From Chrysophaeum taylorii (taxonomy: Eukaryota; Sar; Pelagophyceae; Pelagomonadales; Pelagomonadaceae): DNA of 64,000 nt. The stretch is from NCBI GenBank assembly GCA_029834535.1, contig JAQMWT010000685.1:1-64000 (forward strand), in the 5' to 3' direction. The notes under the pieces were generated by a model. It worked only from the letters and a program-made list of their open reading frames with translations. It did not search any database and was not told where the DNA came from. Of this stretch, positions 19,994-30,392 are shown piece by piece; the stretch's first letter is position 1, and each line of letters starts with the position of its first letter. The position numbers and the translations under genes are program-made.

Positions 19994-20977
19994 TTAGGAC
20001 CGAGGAGGCCTATCCTCGGCCCAGTCGAGGCGGACGGGCCTACCGAGGAGGTACTCGCCTTGCTTGGCTATCGCCTTGTCTGCCTCGTCAGTGGCGGTAA
20101 ATTCAAGGAAGCCGCAGCCCTTGAAGTCACCCGACTCGCGATCGGTCACCCAGCGGATTTTTTCGACGGTGCCGCAGTCTTTAAAGAACTCCTTGATGGT
20201 GTAGTCGTCGACGTCGTAGGACAGGTTGCCACAGTACACTTTCTTGCCGCCCTCGGGTTTTGGTTTGAGAGGTCTGCTTCCCTTGGTGGCCGAGGTGGGC
20301 TTCGGTTTCTCGAGTCTGCAGTACATGACGCGGCCGGCGACTTCCGTCTCGTGTTTTTTTCCGACGGCGGCCGTCGCGGCTTCGGCCGTCGCAAACTCGA
20401 TCGTGGCCATGCCCTTGAACTTGCCCGTGTTTCTGTCCTCGATGAACTCGATCGACAACACCTCCCCACAGTCCGCAACGTGATTCTTGAGCGTATCCTC
20501 GTCGATCTGCCACGACAGGTTGTTGACGAAAACGCGCCGAATCTCGTCCCCGTTAGTCTTCGGTTTCTTTGCTTCTGGTTCCTTCTCGACGACGGGTTCG
20601 GCTTCGCGCTTTTTCGTCGTCGGCTCCTCAGACTTCTTCTTCTTTTTCTTCTTCTTGTCCTCGGAGGGGGGGACGTTGTCCTCGGCGACCTCGGACTCGT
20701 CCTTCTTTTTTTTCTTTTTTTTCGCCGGTTCCTCCTCGGCGGCCGCGGCGGCCTCCTCCGACTTCTTCTTTTTCTTCTTCTCCTTATTCTTCTTTTTCTG
20801 CTCCTCGACTGCCACCTCCGCCTCCTCTACCTCCTCGTCGTCCTCCTTAGCCTTCTTCTTCTTCTCCTTCTTCTTCTTCGGCTCCTCGACGACTACTTCC
20901 TCCTCCTCCTCCTCGCCCGTCTTCTTCTTCTCCTTCTTCTTCTTCTTCTTCTTCTCCGCAGAGTCCGTCGTCGTCAT
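19994..20977 (-). CDS. Nucleolin-like protein with two RRM domains
   Basis: 327 residues starting at 20977 (MTTTDSAEKK), the first ATG in frame. Residues about 1-145 are alternating lysine blocks and Glu/Asp/Ala blocks, as in nucleolin, NSR1 and Nop-like proteins. RRM1 (about 148-226) has RNP2 VFVNNLS and RNP1 GKFKGMATIEF. RRM2 (about 248-324) has RNP2 VYCGNLSY and RNP1 GDFKGCGFLEF. This fits a nucleolar RNA-binding protein for rRNA maturation. There is no C-terminal RGG box, which separates it from classic nucleolin. A plain two-RRM ribosome-biogenesis factor is the alternative. Upstream, AACCCTCGCTATA (21018-21030) may be a promoter motif. Confidence 0.75.
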   Translation of the reverse strand: MTTTDSAEKKKKKKKEKKKTGEEEEEEVVVEEPKKKKEKKKKAKEDDEEVEEAEVAVEEQKKKNKEKKKKKKSEEAAAAAEEEPAKKKKKKKDESEVAEDNVPPSEDKKKKKKKKSEEPTTKKREAEPVVEKEPEAKKPKTNGDEIRRVFVNNLSWQIDEDTLKNHVADCGEVLSIEFIEDRNTGKFKGMATIEFATAEAATAAVGKKHETEVAGRVMYCRLEKPKPTSATKGSRPLKPKPEGGKKVYCGNLSYDVDDYTIKEFFKDCGTVEKIRWVTDRESGDFKGCGFLEFTATDEADKAIAKQGEYLLGRPVRLDWAEDRPPRS

Positions 20978-21391
20978 GAATCCCCGCGTCGCTGATATCC
21001 TTGCTGCTCTTATCGCCAACCCTCGCTATACGACGATGACGAACCGTTGAGTTTTTTCCGCTGTTGTTTGTTTGTTGTCGTCTCGCGGCCTAAAATTCGG
21101 TTCGGAGGAGGATATAACTAAATAGGACCCGTCGAAGAAAAATAAATTAAAAGGCGCCGCCGCGCGGCGTAGTGCGAGGGGGGAAGAGCAAAGACGAGAA
21201 TCGAGAGGGGGGGGGGGCGCGGCGGGATGTCGGTTTTTTTTAGGAGGGTGGGAGGGAGGGAGGGAGGGGGGCAAAGAAATATGGAAGGGGTCATAATAAA
21301 TTCGGGTTTCGTGCGGTCGTGAGGAGAGACACAACGACGAAGGTGCATGCATGCGCGAAAAGAGAAGATTTTAAGAAGAAAAGGCGGGCGT

Positions 21392-22099
21392 TCAGCAGCA
21401 GCTGCTCTTGGTGGTGTGGCTGGGCGTGGGCTGGCCGAGGTTGATGGTTTCCGGGAGGAAGTCGGCCTCGGTGTTTTCCTGGGCAAGGGCGAGCTGCGCG
21501 GCCTCTTGGAAGGCCGCCTCGACTTGAACGGCCTCCTTGGCCGAGGTCTCAAAGTAGCGGAGGGGCGCCGAGGCCTTGGACTTGCACCAGGCTTGGGCCT
21601 TAGCCTTGGGCACGCGCCGGTCGTTCTCGCGGTCGACTTTGTTCCCCAGAACAACGAACGGAAAATTCTCGATGTCGGCCGGCGACGCCTGCACCAAGAA
21701 CTCCTCGCGCCACGAGTCGAGCGCGTCGAAGGACTTGGGGTTCGTGACGTCGTACACCAAGATGCACACGTCGGCGCCCCGATAGAACGCGACGCCGAGC
21801 GACTGGAATCGCTCCTGGCCTGCGCGACAAAACTCACCATGCCACACACCCCGCCGCACCAGCCGTGTCCCAAATCTGCAACGTGACGAGCTTGTCGTCG
21901 ATCATGACCTCCTTGGTCAAAAAGTCCGCCCCGATGGTCGCCTTATAGGACGACGAGAACCGCTTGTTAACGTACTGGTTCATCAGCGCCGTCTGCGCCG
22001 GGGGTTCGCGCAACATATCTTGGGAAAAAACGGGCTCACCTTGCCGACGCCCGAGTCCCCCAGAATGATCACCTTGAGCAACACCTTCTTGCGATGCAT
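21392..22099 (-). CDS. RAB7: Rab7-type small GTPase, three exons
   Basis: Model: exons 22040-22099, 21860-21992 and 21392-21819; introns 47 and 40 bases, both GT-AG; 206 residues. The P-loop GDSGVGKT is split by intron 1 after GVGK. Switch regions read YKATIGADF and [13 protein letters not shown], with intron 2 inside the DTAG-Q codon region. NKVD and ETSAK guanine-binding motifs are present, and the protein ends in SSCC for double prenylation. [14 protein letters not shown] and the [12 protein letters not shown] helix are Rab7 signatures. Rab7 directs late endosome, lysosome and vacuole fusion. Its start codon is 57 bases from that of RRP15 on the other strand, so both likely share a promoter. 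Confidence 0.93.
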
Positions 22100-22156
22100 G
22101 GTGACCAGTCCACGTGAGCTCTCGGACCGCCCAGAAACCCTTACCCTTCCTCGAAG
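22100..22156. promoter_or_regulatory. 57-base bidirectional promoter RAB7/RRP15
   Basis: This is all the DNA between two divergent start codons. It contains AAACCCTTACCC (22135-22146), a telo-box-like motif of the kind found upstream of several genes here. Confidence 0.5.
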
Positions 22157-22936
22157 ATGCCCCAGAAAGGCGTCGTCGTCTCCTTCGACGACGACGACGA
22201 CGAGGCTCCTCCGGACGAAAAAGAAGCGCACACCGAGGAGGAGGAGGCACCGGAGGAGGAGACGACCGGCGCGGGGATGGGGGCGGCGATCGCGAAGATC
22301 CTGGCAACTGACATCGGCACGAGCGACCCCGTGCTGGCGAAGCGCAAGACGAAACTGATGAAGGAGATCGAGATCCAGAGCGAGGCGGCTACCGCGAACC
22401 GGAAGCGGCGCCTCGAGAAGGAAGCACGGCGCAACGTCGCCGTGGCGACCAGCGGCGACCTCCTGAAGGAGCGCGAGTACAGGAAGATTGCGACGCGCGC
22501 CGTCGTCGCCCTCTTCAACGCCATCGCCAAGCACCAGTTCGGCCAGGTGGTCGACGACGCGAGCGTTTTCACGGCGGCCTCCACCTCCACCGACAAGTCA
22601 AAAAAGAAGAAAAGGAAGGCCTCGCCGCAGGCGGAGGCCTACGGCGAAAGGGTCGCCGCCGTCAAGCAAGTCCAGCAGGCAACCCACCAAGCCCTGGACC
22701 ACCTCAACGCCCGGGACCGATCCGCGCCGCCGCCGCCGCCGCCGCCGCCGCCCTTTGCGAACTCGTGGGCCCGAGACGACTACCTCCTCGACGCGCACCG
22801 CGACGATGATTGGGCCGACGAGGACACTTCCGAGCAGCAGGAGGGTGGGAAGAAGCCGAAGCGAAAAGACGGCCAGGACCACGCCTTCCTCTACTCGGCT
22901 GCCGCCGACAAAAAGCGCCGTCGGCGACCCTCATGA
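22157..22936 (+). CDS. RRP15: RRP15-like ribosome biogenesis protein
   Basis: 259 residues, single exon. It has an acidic N-terminus with FDDDDDE, then the conserved Rrp15 core: [26 protein letters not shown], and [21 protein letters not shown] basic stretch, a proline run and a basic C-terminus (KKRRRRPS) follow, as expected for a nucleolar protein. Rrp15 acts in pre-60S assembly and 27S pre-rRNA processing. Only 67 bases separate its stop from the next start. It is co-oriented with the GPCR gene and divergent from RAB7. Confidence 0.85.
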   Translation: MPQKGVVVSFDDDDDEAPPDEKEAHTEEEEAPEEETTGAGMGAAIAKILATDIGTSDPVLAKRKTKLMKEIEIQSEAATANRKRRLEKEARRNVAVATSGDLLKEREYRKIATRAVVALFNAIAKHQFGQVVDDASVFTAASTSTDKSKKKKRKASPQAEAYGERVAAVKQVQQATHQALDHLNARDRSAPPPPPPPPPFANSWARDDYLLDAHRDDDWADEDTSEQQEGGKKPKRKDGQDHAFLYSAAADKKRRRRPS

Positions 22937-23003
22937 TCTCTGATCTATTGGTCCGTTTGGACCGTTCGTCCGAATAGTATTAGAAGCAGAAGGATAGATT
23001 CTC

Positions 23004-24119
23004 ATGGAGGATGTCACGTGGGGTGGGGAGCGGCGGCTGCTCGAGTATGACTTTTCGGATCGCAAGCTTGGTGTCTTGCTGGCCATTGCCGTGACGGAAT
23101 CCGTTGTGTCGTTCCTCGGCGGGTTGTTCATTGTGACGTCGTTCCTCAAGTTCGACTCGCTCCGGTCCAAGTTCGCGTTCGAGCAGGTTGCCAACATGGC
23201 GCTCGCCGACATGGGATCCTGCGTGACGTACTTTTTCGGCTCGCCTCGCGATCGGTCAGTGTTGTGCAACGTGCAGGCCGTGCTCCAGCAGGCGTTCGAG
23301 CTGACGTCGGTTTTGTGGGCGACGGCGATCGCGTCGACGCTCTCGCTCGCGATTCGTCGACGCGAAAGCCTCGACCCGAGAAAGTTGCGCACCAGGATCT
23401 ACGTGTACGCTTGGGGCGCGCCCTTTGTCGTCTCGCTGTTGCCGCTTTCGACGTCGAGCTACGGCTCGGCCGGCGCGTGGTGCTGGATCCGGAACAAGCC
23501 GCGCGCGAGCTCGCACGCGTGGCGCTTCACCATATTCTATGCCCCCATTTGGCTCGCGATCATATACAACGGCGTCGTCTACGCGCAGTCGGCCGCTCTC
23601 CTCCGCCGCCTCTCGACGATCGCCGGCGACGATGCCGCCGCCAAGTTAAAGGTCGCCATCGCTCGCCTCGTAAAGTACCCCCTTATCCTCGTCGTGTGCT
23701 GGTTCTTCCCGACGGTCAACCGCATCCAGCAGATCGTCCAGCCCCGGAGGCCAATCTTTTCGCTCTATGTCCTCACCGTCCTCAGCCGCTCGGCCCTCGG
23801 CGCGCTCAACGCGCTCGCGTTCGGCAACACGGAGGTTGTCAAAAACGAATGGCTCCGCGCCCTCGAGCGCGCTGGCATCGTCGACACCCTGGAGGACGAC
23901 GCGCTTGTTTGGTCATTTCCCGACGACGGTAAGCACGACATTGCGGATCGGAACCCGGTCGTCGAGTTGGGCAAGGACGCGTGCTCGATTGAACTCAGCG
24001 CGAGACCACAACAGCAACCAGCCTCGGTGCCCCGCCACTTGGAGACCGAAGACGAGCGCCGCATGACGGCCGGCAGCATCGACGAAGACGATGATGGCCT
24101 CGACCAGGTCGAGTTGTAA
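23004..24119 (+). CDS. cAMP-receptor-like (Dicty_CAR type) G-protein-coupled receptor
   Basis: 371 residues with seven predicted membrane spans. The first is VLLAIAVTESVVSFLGGLFIV and another is FTIFYAPIWLAIIYNGVVYA. Family marks include ALADMGSC after helix 2, a cysteine in RSVLCNVQAVLQQ before helix 3, GAWCWI in extracellular loop 2 (the disulfide partner), and LVKYPLILVVCWFFPTVNRIQQ in helix 6. This is the class E/GCR1-like pattern of Dictyostelium cAMP receptors and plant GCR1. The C-tail is acidic and soluble. The ligand cannot be told from sequence. No intron. Confidence 0.85.
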   Translation: MEDVTWGGERRLLEYDFSDRKLGVLLAIAVTESVVSFLGGLFIVTSFLKFDSLRSKFAFEQVANMALADMGSCVTYFFGSPRDRSVLCNVQAVLQQAFELTSVLWATAIASTLSLAIRRRESLDPRKLRTRIYVYAWGAPFVVSLLPLSTSSYGSAGAWCWIRNKPRASSHAWRFTIFYAPIWLAIIYNGVVYAQSAALLRRLSTIAGDDAAAKLKVAIARLVKYPLILVVCWFFPTVNRIQQIVQPRRPIFSLYVLTVLSRSALGALNALAFGNTEVVKNEWLRALERAGIVDTLEDDALVWSFPDDGKHDIADRNPVVELGKDACSIELSARPQQQPASVPRHLETEDERRMTAGSIDEDDDGLDQVEL

Positions 24120-24252
24120 CGCCTGGCGTGTTGTTTGCTAGGACAAACAAACAAACAAACAAGCCAAGTAACTAACGCGAGAATCATAATAGTAATAATA
24201 CGAGCAGCACCACCAGCAGCAGCAGCAGCAGCGATAGAGTTTTGGGAGCGAC

Positions 24253-25000
24253 CTAGCGTCGTCCTTTCTTCTTGCCTTTTTTTTTGTTGCCTCCCGCGGT
24301 GCCGGCCTCGAGCTGCATTTGCTGGAGCTCCTTTTCCCTGCGCGAGGAGGATGGGATGGACACGAAAGGAAGAAAAGGAAAGACGACGACGGTTGGGGGG
24401 TCGCACTTTGCTTTGATGGCGTCGCGTTGCTTGCGAATATTGAGTTTCGGAATGAGGTCGCCCATGCGGCGCATGAGCGCCTTGCCTGCGGTGATCGTCA
24501 TTGGTCGTCGTTACTCAGAGTTCTAACGCGTCGGAGCTTCCGGGTTGACCGGTTCGCCTTGCGCGTCGAGCAACTGGACCTTGATTCGACCGGGATATGC
24601 GAGCAGATCGCGGGGCAGAGCCTTGTAGGGCTCGATGACGTGCGTCAGCTTGAGGTATTGGCAGACCTCCGACATCTCCTGGACGATCGGATCCTGCGGC
24701 GACGGTCGACGACGAAAACGGCGCGCACGTCCCACACCTCGCACGCGTGCTCGAGCGCGACACGGCGGCCCTCGGGAATGGTTTTCTTCGAATTGATGTT
24801 GTTCGGCCTGCGGTGGCGTGGGCCGCGCCTCGCAACCACACCCACCACACGACGATGAAGCGCGAATCATCGACCGAGCCCGCGAGACTCCGCGGCCAGG
24901 TGATCTTCGTCGACGGGTCTGGAGGCGTGTACTCGACTTCCGGCTGCTGGGCGGCGTCCTCCTTGCGCTGGAGGGCCTTTTGCTTCCGCTTCGAGCTCAT
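24253..25000 (-). CDS. SRP19: Signal recognition particle 19 kDa subunit, five exons
   Basis: Model: exons 24846-25000, 24738-24807, 24528-24693, 24407-24485 and 24253-24337; introns 38, 44, 42 and 69 bases; 184 residues; total length divides by three. SRP19 signatures fall on successive exons: SRFIVVW followed by NNINSKKTIPEGRRV, then EMSEVCQYL and LLAYPGRIKVQLL, then LIPKLNIRK and the lysine-rich tail KKKGKKKGRR. SRP19 binds SRP RNA helices 6 and 8 and lets SRP54 dock, for co-translational ER targeting. The first donor could alternatively be a few bases earlier. It is head-to-head with the CHERP-like gene. Confidence 0.88.
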
Positions 25001-25061
25001 CCCCCGCGGACGGCTGATCGCGGGTCCTGCAAGAAAGAAGCGAGGGTTTGGAGAAGAGCCG
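25001..25061. promoter_or_regulatory. 61-base bidirectional promoter SRP19/CHERP-like
   Basis: The whole spacer between divergent starts. It contains AGGGTTT (25043-25049), the reverse complement of the AAACCCT motif found upstream of neighbouring genes. Confidence 0.45.
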
Positions 25062-26303
25062 ATGGCGGCTTCCGCCGAGATGCTGTCCGAGTTCGAATCG
25101 TTGCTCGATAAGATCGCCGGGACCAAGGAGTCGATCCGGCGGGCGAAGGATTGGATGCTGTCGCGGCCGCAGCACGTCGGGGAATTGGCGGCCGCGCTTC
25201 GCGAGCACGTGGAGCGGTGGGCTTGGCGGAGCGAGGCGAGTGCTGTCGAGCGGTTCAGCAAGATACTCTTCGCGATTTACTTGCTCAACGACGTCTTTTT
25301 CAACTCGGGAGACGACGACCCATTTCGCCAGGGCTGCCTCGGCCAGCTCGGGGCCGTCGTGTCGGCAGCGCGCGCGACCGCGCCCGATCAGGCGGCCAAG
25401 GACAAGGTCTCCCGCGTCGTCGATCTCTGGGGTGCAAAAAAAGTCTTTAGCGCGGCCGACATCGCCGCGCTCCGCGAGGAGACCCCGCCTCCGCTCGCAC
25501 CCCCCGTCCTACAGCCGATCCTCCCCGCCTTTGGACCGCCCCCCGTCCCCCCGCCGCGGTGCCCGCCTCCGGCCGTCGTCCCAGCACCCGTCGCGCCGCC
25601 GCCGCAACCGCCGCAGCGCTTGGATCTCGCGACGATGCCCGTCGGCGTCATGGCCGGCATCGTCAAGGTTGCACTCGCCTCGGGTCACGAGCCCTGGAAG
25701 CCCCTCGACGTCGCGGCCCTCCCCGCCCTCTTGCCCCCAGCCATCGAACCCGGCCGCCTCGAGGCGAGACTCAACGAGTTCTACCGCGTCCTCGAAAACG
25801 ACCGCGCGAAGCGCGCCGAGAAGCGCGCCGCCCGCGAGAAGGAACTCGAGTCTGATCGACCCTTCACCTTTCTTCCCGTCGACGTCCGCGCCCCGCCAGA
25901 ACGCCGACGATACCCCACCACCACCGCACCGCGCGCCTTCACCCCCCCGGTCGATCTCGACGCCTTCGACCCCGTCGCCGCCGCCGCCGCCGCCGCCAAC
26001 AGTGGTGGTGCCGCCGCCTCTTCCAACCCGAGACGTCGCCCCGCCGAACCGCCCGACGACGCCTCCAAGCCCATCGGCGACGAAAATCTCGGCAAACAGA
26101 TGCTCCGCGGGATGGGCTGGGAGGAGGGCAGGGGGCTCGGTGTCGCTGGCCGCGGACGTGCGGAGCCCATCGCCGACACTGGCCAGACTGACAAGATCGG
26201 CATCGGCTCCCGGAACCACCAGCAGCAACAACCCGAGCCCGATATTTTCGCGCAATATCGTTCCCAACGAGGCTCCACCTACCGCTCTCGCTGGAACTCG
26301 TGA
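25062..26303 (+). CDS. CHERP: CHERP-like protein with CID and G-patch domains
   Basis: 413 residues starting at 25062 (MAASAEMLSEFESLLDKIAG); the open frame extends further upstream but lies in SRP19 antisense sequence. Residues about 5-140 form a CID (CTD-interaction) fold with WMLSRPQHVGELAAALREHV and KILFAIYLLNDVFFNS. A proline-rich stretch follows. Near residues 350-395 there is a G-patch, GKQMLRGMGWEEGRGLG followed by GRAEPI, as in CHERP. CHERP and its plant relatives associate with U2 snRNP and affect splicing. The usual N-terminal SURP module is not visible, so an SR140-like relative is an alternative. Confidence 0.75.
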   Translation: MAASAEMLSEFESLLDKIAGTKESIRRAKDWMLSRPQHVGELAAALREHVERWAWRSEASAVERFSKILFAIYLLNDVFFNSGDDDPFRQGCLGQLGAVVSAARATAPDQAAKDKVSRVVDLWGAKKVFSAADIAALREETPPPLAPPVLQPILPAFGPPPVPPPRCPPPAVVPAPVAPPPQPPQRLDLATMPVGVMAGIVKVALASGHEPWKPLDVAALPALLPPAIEPGRLEARLNEFYRVLENDRAKRAEKRAAREKELESDRPFTFLPVDVRAPPERRRYPTTTAPRAFTPPVDLDAFDPVAAAAAAANSGGAAASSNPRRRPAEPPDDASKPIGDENLGKQMLRGMGWEEGRGLGVAGRGRAEPIADTGQTDKIGIGSRNHQQQQPEPDIFAQYRSQRGSTYRSRWNS

Positions 26304-26324
26304 GTCTTGACGTCTTTTTGTTCC

Positions 26325-26382
<58 letters not shown>
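26325..26382 (+). repeat. (CGA)n microsatellite
   Basis: About 19 units of a trinucleotide repeat, directly after the CHERP-like stop codon. Confidence 0.95.
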
Positions 26383-27140
26383 CTAACCTCATTATTCTTG
26401 CGTAGTCGCGTATGGCAATCGCGAAAAGTCCCCCCCCCCCCTTTTTCCGCGGGAGATGTCGGACTTTGTGCTTGAAAGTCCGCGCGATACCTAGCTTCAA
26501 GCGCATCCCCATGCTTAGGATACGGGAATGCGCGCACACCGCGTGCTGCACAATGCTGGCATGCGCGCGGCGGAGGCGGAGGCTGCCCACCATCGAGCCG
26601 CGTAAAGCGCTTGGCGTGCTCGGGCAAGGCCAGGGCGCATGAAGACGGCGGAACCACAACTTACTTATAATGATGCAACGTCGGGTGGGGAAGGAGGCTA
26701 CTTATAGATAATCTCCAACCTCCTTAGCGATATTTCATTCTGGCACTTTGAGCTTATTATATAAGTTGCTTGCAACAATAATAGGCGCGGCCGACGGGGT
26801 CACGGGCAGCGCCAGGCGCATCCATGTTTGTTTGCGAGGGTGGGGACCAGAGCCTTCGACCCGAACGCACTCTCTCGTGTGATTTGACTGCCGCTGACTG
26901 GCACATCCTACGGCGCGGCTTGTCCCACGTGTTATACGGTCATTGTGGTCTCTCGGGTCGGTATGCGCCCAGTGCCAAAAGCGAGCTCTCTTAGCGCCGG
27001 TGCAATCGACGCTTAGTACCGAAAATGCCCCGGTCCCGGCGCTGCTCCGCAGCAGCACGCCTCAATACACAACCCCGTACGAGTGCAATGATGCCCCAGT
27101 GCAAAACTACTACCATGATAATTTGTTCATACTTCAGCAG
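26383..27140. other. No gene recognised
   Basis: Short open frames only, without family resemblance. I see no repeat shared with the rest of the window. Confidence 0.5.
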
Positions 27141-27513
27141 GATCGCCGACCGCATAGTTGCGATGGAGGACTGTGCCTCATGAATCCTGCGCCTTTCGAG
27201 GGCATCCGCCCTCCCGACGTAGGTTGGCATCTGTTCGCCTTCCGGTCGGAACGGTTGGTAGCCGGAACGTTCGCAGTGGAACGGGGTATGGCCGGGGTCG
27301 CAGACGGAACGTAATCGACGAGTTGGGTGTCAGTCACATCGCGGTCTCCGCGTCGCGTGGCGACAAGCCTGATGATCACTCTCCGCCGACTCACCTTTCG
27401 GCGCTTGGCTCGCTAACAGACCCGGTGACACTAATACCACGCGCCACGGCGCTGGGATTATAGCCTACGCCCCTTGCACTGGGCTGGCCTACAGTTAGTT
27501 AGCTACTTAGTTA
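27141..27513 (+). mobile_element. SINE-like copy related to 10347-10723
   Basis: The sequence from GATCGCCGACCGCATAGTTG on matches the nested SINE for about 280 bases and ends in CAGTTAGTTAGCTACTTAGT. A weak candidate target duplication (ACTTCAGCAG before, ACTGCAGCAA after) would be an aged one. It is non-coding. Confidence 0.75.
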
Positions 27514-30392
27514 CTACTGCAGCAATAAAAGACTATTAAATTTTGTCGACGCCAGACTTGCGCTTTTTACGGTCGCAAAAGCTGCGTCGCTCTACTTCTT
27601 CCTTTGCTTCGCCTGGCGCCCTCTTTCTGTTCAGTCGGAAGCACCCAATATAAACCGACTCGCGCGTGGGCGATGGGTGCGTCATGGCATCGTCCACCTT
27701 CTCTGTGTCTGTCGTCCGTCACCGAGTTTCGAGGCAGCCTCTCATTCTGCGGCAAAAGCTGGACAGTAGCCCAAGAGGGATGTCGAACATTATGAGGCGC
27801 CCAAGTTACAATGGGTTCGCCTCGGTCCACGTGCGCGGTTTACAGCGTCATGCATAGGGGCACGAAGGCTTAGGCGCCGGCGTGCTCCGGTGCAATGACC
27901 CTTAGCAGCTCTGATGTTACATAGTGCGGCAAAACCACGTAGTCCTATGGTCGATGCACAAAGTGCACCATCATTACCTACTCACGCAGACGACTTCAAC
28001 CCGCGCTCGCGGGAGGCTGTGGGGGGCGTATATGAGAGCGTCATATTTTTTTGCTATTGGGACTGTATGCACCACCCCCCTTGAAATGTCGCCGCTCCGT
28101 GGGCAGTTCCACCGGGACCCTTTCTCTTTGCCGCAAAGCTGCGATGCTTGATGAGATCGCCCGTTTACGCCGCCACATATCCGTTGCTGCATGGACTCGG
28201 ACCTCGGTTCGGGCAGGTACCAAGCGACTGTCACCGCACGGTTTTTCCAGCGAGACCGAGCTTTGTTTTGCGAATGGAGGCTCTGTGATGGCCAGCCCCG
28301 CCCCGGGGTCGTCCCATCGGGGCCAGCGACGGTTCCGTGTCCAGCGGTGAGGTGGCGCTGCTGGTGCCATCTTCGATCCTCGTCACTTCACACCCCTAAA
28401 CTCTCGCTGTGCCGGTCACTCCTGGCCCTTGAATTCTCTCCGCGTATCGCGCTGAGGTCCATGCCACACAAGGTGCGCGTTGGTCACCTCGTGATCTTCT
28501 CCCTCGGTTACCAGTGAAAGCCGTATTTTCAAATATGGGCACTGTGCTCGTACATTATTTGGGATGAGATTGCGCGCGTTACTCCGCGCCTTGCAGGGCG
28601 TATTGGCTCATATCACGTAGATGCGTGGTCACCCCGAACGACACAACTAACCCACCGGCCTGTTCACCTTTGACAAGTCTCTCCAGCATCTTGCCGGTGA
28701 CCTCGCGGAGCTTGGTCCGTGTGGTCGGTTGCGATGACCCATCTTTTTTATCGTAGCAGGCATCGATTAAATTCTCACATTACAGCGGCGTTGTCTTTTC
28801 TCAATGGGGTTTGTGCGACTTTGCTCACGCAGCTTGCGATTGCGCGTCTTCGTGCGTACAAGACTGAGGTTGTCACTCTTTGCCTTGGCTTGTCCGGAAT
28901 TCTTTCGTATGCCCCTGTAGGTCCTTTAGTGTGGTTAATTTTTTCATGGCAAAACTTTGCCAACAGGCAGCGTTCTGCTGCCTTGGGGGTTGTTGTCCCT
29001 GATCGCACGTGTTGAATTGTGTCGCCCCCCTGATTGTTCCGAGTCGCCTCACCATATTTTGACTACACTTCCATGTTGTGCAACAGAGTTATGTGGCTTT
29101 TCTGCTCTTTCATATGTCATCTTGTACATGCGATCACGGCTTGACTGGCTGACTCCCCGTCTCTCTACTCACCAGACTCCCCTTTTGCTAAATTTACGGA
29201 CGTTATGTTCTTCTGCGCTCCCATCCTTGGCGCTGACGCCACTTATAACTTCGTATGCGATCTGTACCGGCGAAGAAAGTTGCGCTCCATGTCGCATGAT
29301 GCTGATGTAGTTAATCTGTGTTCTTAAGACATTTTGCTGCCTCGCCCGGCACAGAGTATAGCTGCCTTTTTGGGATGTACAGTATCGTGCTGCGACCGCT
29401 TCCAAACGTCGTCTTCCATATCTTTTTCATAGCACCCCCTTCCGCTGTCTCCTACGCTCATTTTCTTCTTCGGCTTTTTTTCTCCTCTTCTGCTTCGTCC
29501 TCCTTCTTCTCCTTCGCCTGACTTCTGCGCTCTTCTTGAGACGCCCCTTCTGGTTGCACATTTCGTGTATGTTCTTCTCCAAACTATTCCCGCACTCCCT
29601 CTTTAACAATCGACTTATAATAATTACAATTAGCCGGCTGAATACTATATCGCCAAATTTCGCCACACTCTTGAAGATACATGCTGACAATGCATGTGTA
29701 TACTAATGTGGCAGGACACCAGACTCCACACAAAGTAGACTGCTTATTCGCCAGCCGCCGTGCTTATCTGCGCCGGGGTAACTTCCTGCCTCTCCTTCTC
29801 CTTTTTTTGCTATCTTCTGCTTCTTTCCATTTGCTTTTTGTATTTTCCCTTGCCGTCCTCACCCTTCCTCCTCTTCGTTCGTCTCCATTCTCTACCTTTA
29901 AACCCTCCTTCTGCCGCTCCCGTTTGCGCTCTCTTGATTCTCTCTCTCCACGGTTCTCTATGGTCTTTACTTTCTTCTACCTCTGCGCTCATGCAGTTTG
30001 GCTCTATGAGCCCGGGAGTCGATATCACAAAATAATCACAAGACACTGTAATAGGCTAGCCAGCGAGTACGAAAGTATAAGTCGCCTTTCATATTCCCGC
30101 CGCTGACCTCCGAATCAAACCTCATCATGATTCTTTGCCGGTGTTGATGCTTGCGTGTTTTTCTTTAGGCGCTCAGTACGTCGGGTTACCCGCGGCTCAC
30201 CTCAATGCAATTGCTATTATTATTGTAATTGTTATCATAAGGCTATATTGCTTTTATGGCAAGCATCATACAAACTCAATGAGCCAGAATGACAATCGTG
30301 CTCATGCTGAAAGCACCTTCCAGGCTCAAAGAGCCTTCATGAAGGACCGAAAGCACAGAGTGAGCTGAAAACTCCGCTTTACCTTATGATGG
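27514..30392. other. Gene-poor stretch, nothing recognised
   Basis: 2.9 kb with lower GC than the gene blocks and only short open frames. The longest (for example 28719-29015 plus) reads like a chance hydrophobic frame and has no family resemblance. CT-rich tracts occur near 29440-29530 and 29790-29960. The right part may be 3' flank of the minus-strand gene at 30393. Confidence 0.5.

Noticed and set aside
24515-25261. Single 248-residue minus-strand protein over SRP19
   Set aside because: It reads through two introns; the spliced SRP19 model recovers family residues in five exons and keeps phase.
26490-26665. Possible third, inverted copy of dispersed repeat family 2
   Set aside because: GC-rich composition is similar but blocks do not align in order with 14503-14811.
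28719-29015. 98-residue hydrophobic open frame
   Set aside because: No family resemblance, no neighbours in frame, and composition typical of a chance frame.
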